This document shows, piece by piece, positions 63,362 through 64,000 of a DNA stretch of 64,000 nucleotides. The notes under the pieces are model-generated. The model ran no database searches, was not told the origin of the DNA, and saw only the letters and a list, made by a program, of their open reading frames with translations. Numbering within the stretch: position 1 is the stretch's first letter; each line of letters begins with the position of its first letter. A program made the position numbers and the translations under genes. The stretch comes from Desulfovibrionaceae bacterium (GTDB lineage Bacteria > Desulfobacterota > Desulfovibrionia > Desulfovibrionales > Desulfovibrionaceae), in contig JAQVCS010000006.1 of the NCBI GenBank assembly GCA_028689675.1, positions 90,405-154,404 of the forward strand. The letters run 5' to 3'.

Positions 63362-63817
63362 CTACAAAATCCGCCTGTGGCCGAATACATGTGCCCCCAC
63401 CAGCGCGCTGAACAGTACACCTGCCACAATATGCACCCTTGCCTGCCCTGCCACAATGCCCGCAAGCGTCATGCCCAAGCTGACCAGCATACTTCTGTTG
63501 AGCAAGCGGCGCTGACCAGCAGCAGACCAGCGCAAGGCATAGTTGCCCAGTTTTGGGCGGCCTGCCTTAGCTTTAGGGGCTGGCAAGGCCGCCAGCAAGG
63601 GGCGTATTTGCGCAATACAGTGTTCCTGACTGATTGCGGCAGCATCATAGTGCACCAATATCGAACCTGTTTTTACATTGCTGTGCACATCGCACACAGC
63701 GTCAAGGGCGCGTAAAGCACTACAGACCTGCTCTGCCTGTGCTTTTTCCTGAAAAGCAGAGTGACGCAGCCTGAGCCGTCCATCAAGCGCGCTCACAAGA
63801 GCATGACACTGTTCCAT
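63362..63817 (-). CDS. HMA-like domain membrane protein
   Basis: A 151-residue protein beginning at ATG 63817 with AAGGAGAAGGAA upstream. Residues 1-70 have the ferredoxin-like pattern of a heavy-metal-associated domain (GRLRLRHSAFQ, GSILVHYD) but no CxxC metal site. A C-terminal hydrophobic part near 108-145 could form two membrane helices. Such short HMA_2 proteins occur in anaerobes next to P-type ATPases; none is visible here, though the region to the right is cut off. Function unknown. It is convergent with pstB. Confidence 0.65.
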   Translation of the reverse strand: MEQCHALVSALDGRLRLRHSAFQEKAQAEQVCSALRALDAVCDVHSNVKTGSILVHYDAAAISQEHCIAQIRPLLAALPAPKAKAGRPKLGNYALRWSAAGQRRLLNRSMLVSLGMTLAGIVAGQARVHIVAGVLFSALVGAHVFGHRRIL

Positions 63818-64000
63818 TTCCTTCTCCTTGTCTGTCTAAAAATATCCTGCGCTGGGCAAAAAAGAACACAAGTGCCTAGATAGTGTAGTCACGAGATTGA
63901 CGCCCAAATAAAAATACATCTGATATGCACTGCCGCCAAAAACGAGGCGGAATTTTTAGCATATCGCGTTGCAATCCCACGCCATTGCTTTAACATAAGA

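Overview
The window looks like chromosome of a Desulfovibrionaceae-type deltaproteobacterium (Desulfovibrio / Bilophila / Mailhella / Lawsonia relatives). This rests on gene content: a periplasmic [NiFe] hydrogenase with its own maturation protease, a bifunctional AdhE, an NADP-type glutamate dehydrogenase, and a Ysc-like type III secretion system (T3SS) of the kind known from Lawsonia and the D. vulgaris megaplasmid. GC is moderate in housekeeping genes and much lower in the putative effector genes and one GGDEF gene. I saw no rRNA, tRNA or CRISPR array. The species assignment is inference.

Layout. 1-3.4 kb: end of a prepilin/pseudopilin operon with a large unknown 733-residue last gene. 3.4-8.1 kb: a lipoprotein, a KefB/YbaL-type cation:proton antiporter and a gamma-glutamyltransferase, with a Fur-box-like site between the last two. 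8.2-16.5 kb: two unrecognised, AT-rich proteins (569 and 795 aa), each followed by a CesT-type chaperone, which I read as effector/chaperone pairs, flanking adhE. 16.7-19.6 kb: an IscA/HesB-like protein and a membrane PP2C/SpoIIE phosphatase. 19.7-45.0 kb: the T3SS.

The T3SS has two divergent arms. The minus arm reads sctW-sycN-sctX-sctY-sctV-sctS-sctT-sctU, then a sigma-54 activator. The plus arm reads an LcrG-like gene, an EspA-like tip/filament protein, an SycD/LcrH chaperone, two translocators, a CesT chaperone and sctC-D-(yscE)-F-(yscG)-I-J-K-L-N-O-P-Q-R, then a STAS protein, an RsbW-like kinase and a lytic transglycosylase. Sigma-54 -24/-12 elements are visible in front of both arms and in front of the first effector, which ties the locus to the activator at its edge. 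The phosphatase on one flank and the STAS/kinase pair on the other form a plausible partner-switching module. sctQ carries a strong internal ribosome binding site and in-frame ATG, predicting a separate SctQ-C product.

45-56 kb: an unknown exported protein; a dCache-PAS-GGDEF gene broken at an A8 run; an IS5-family element with perfect 15-bp ends and a frameshifted transposase; gdhA; panC; an AT-rich spacer holding three copies of a 16-18 bp repeat; and an intact GGDEF paralogue. 56.4-59.6 kb: hynB-hynA-hynC. 59.7-63.4 kb: phosphate transport genes pstS, a fused pstC-pstA permease, and a pstB with an insertion. A convergent small HMA-like membrane protein ends the window.
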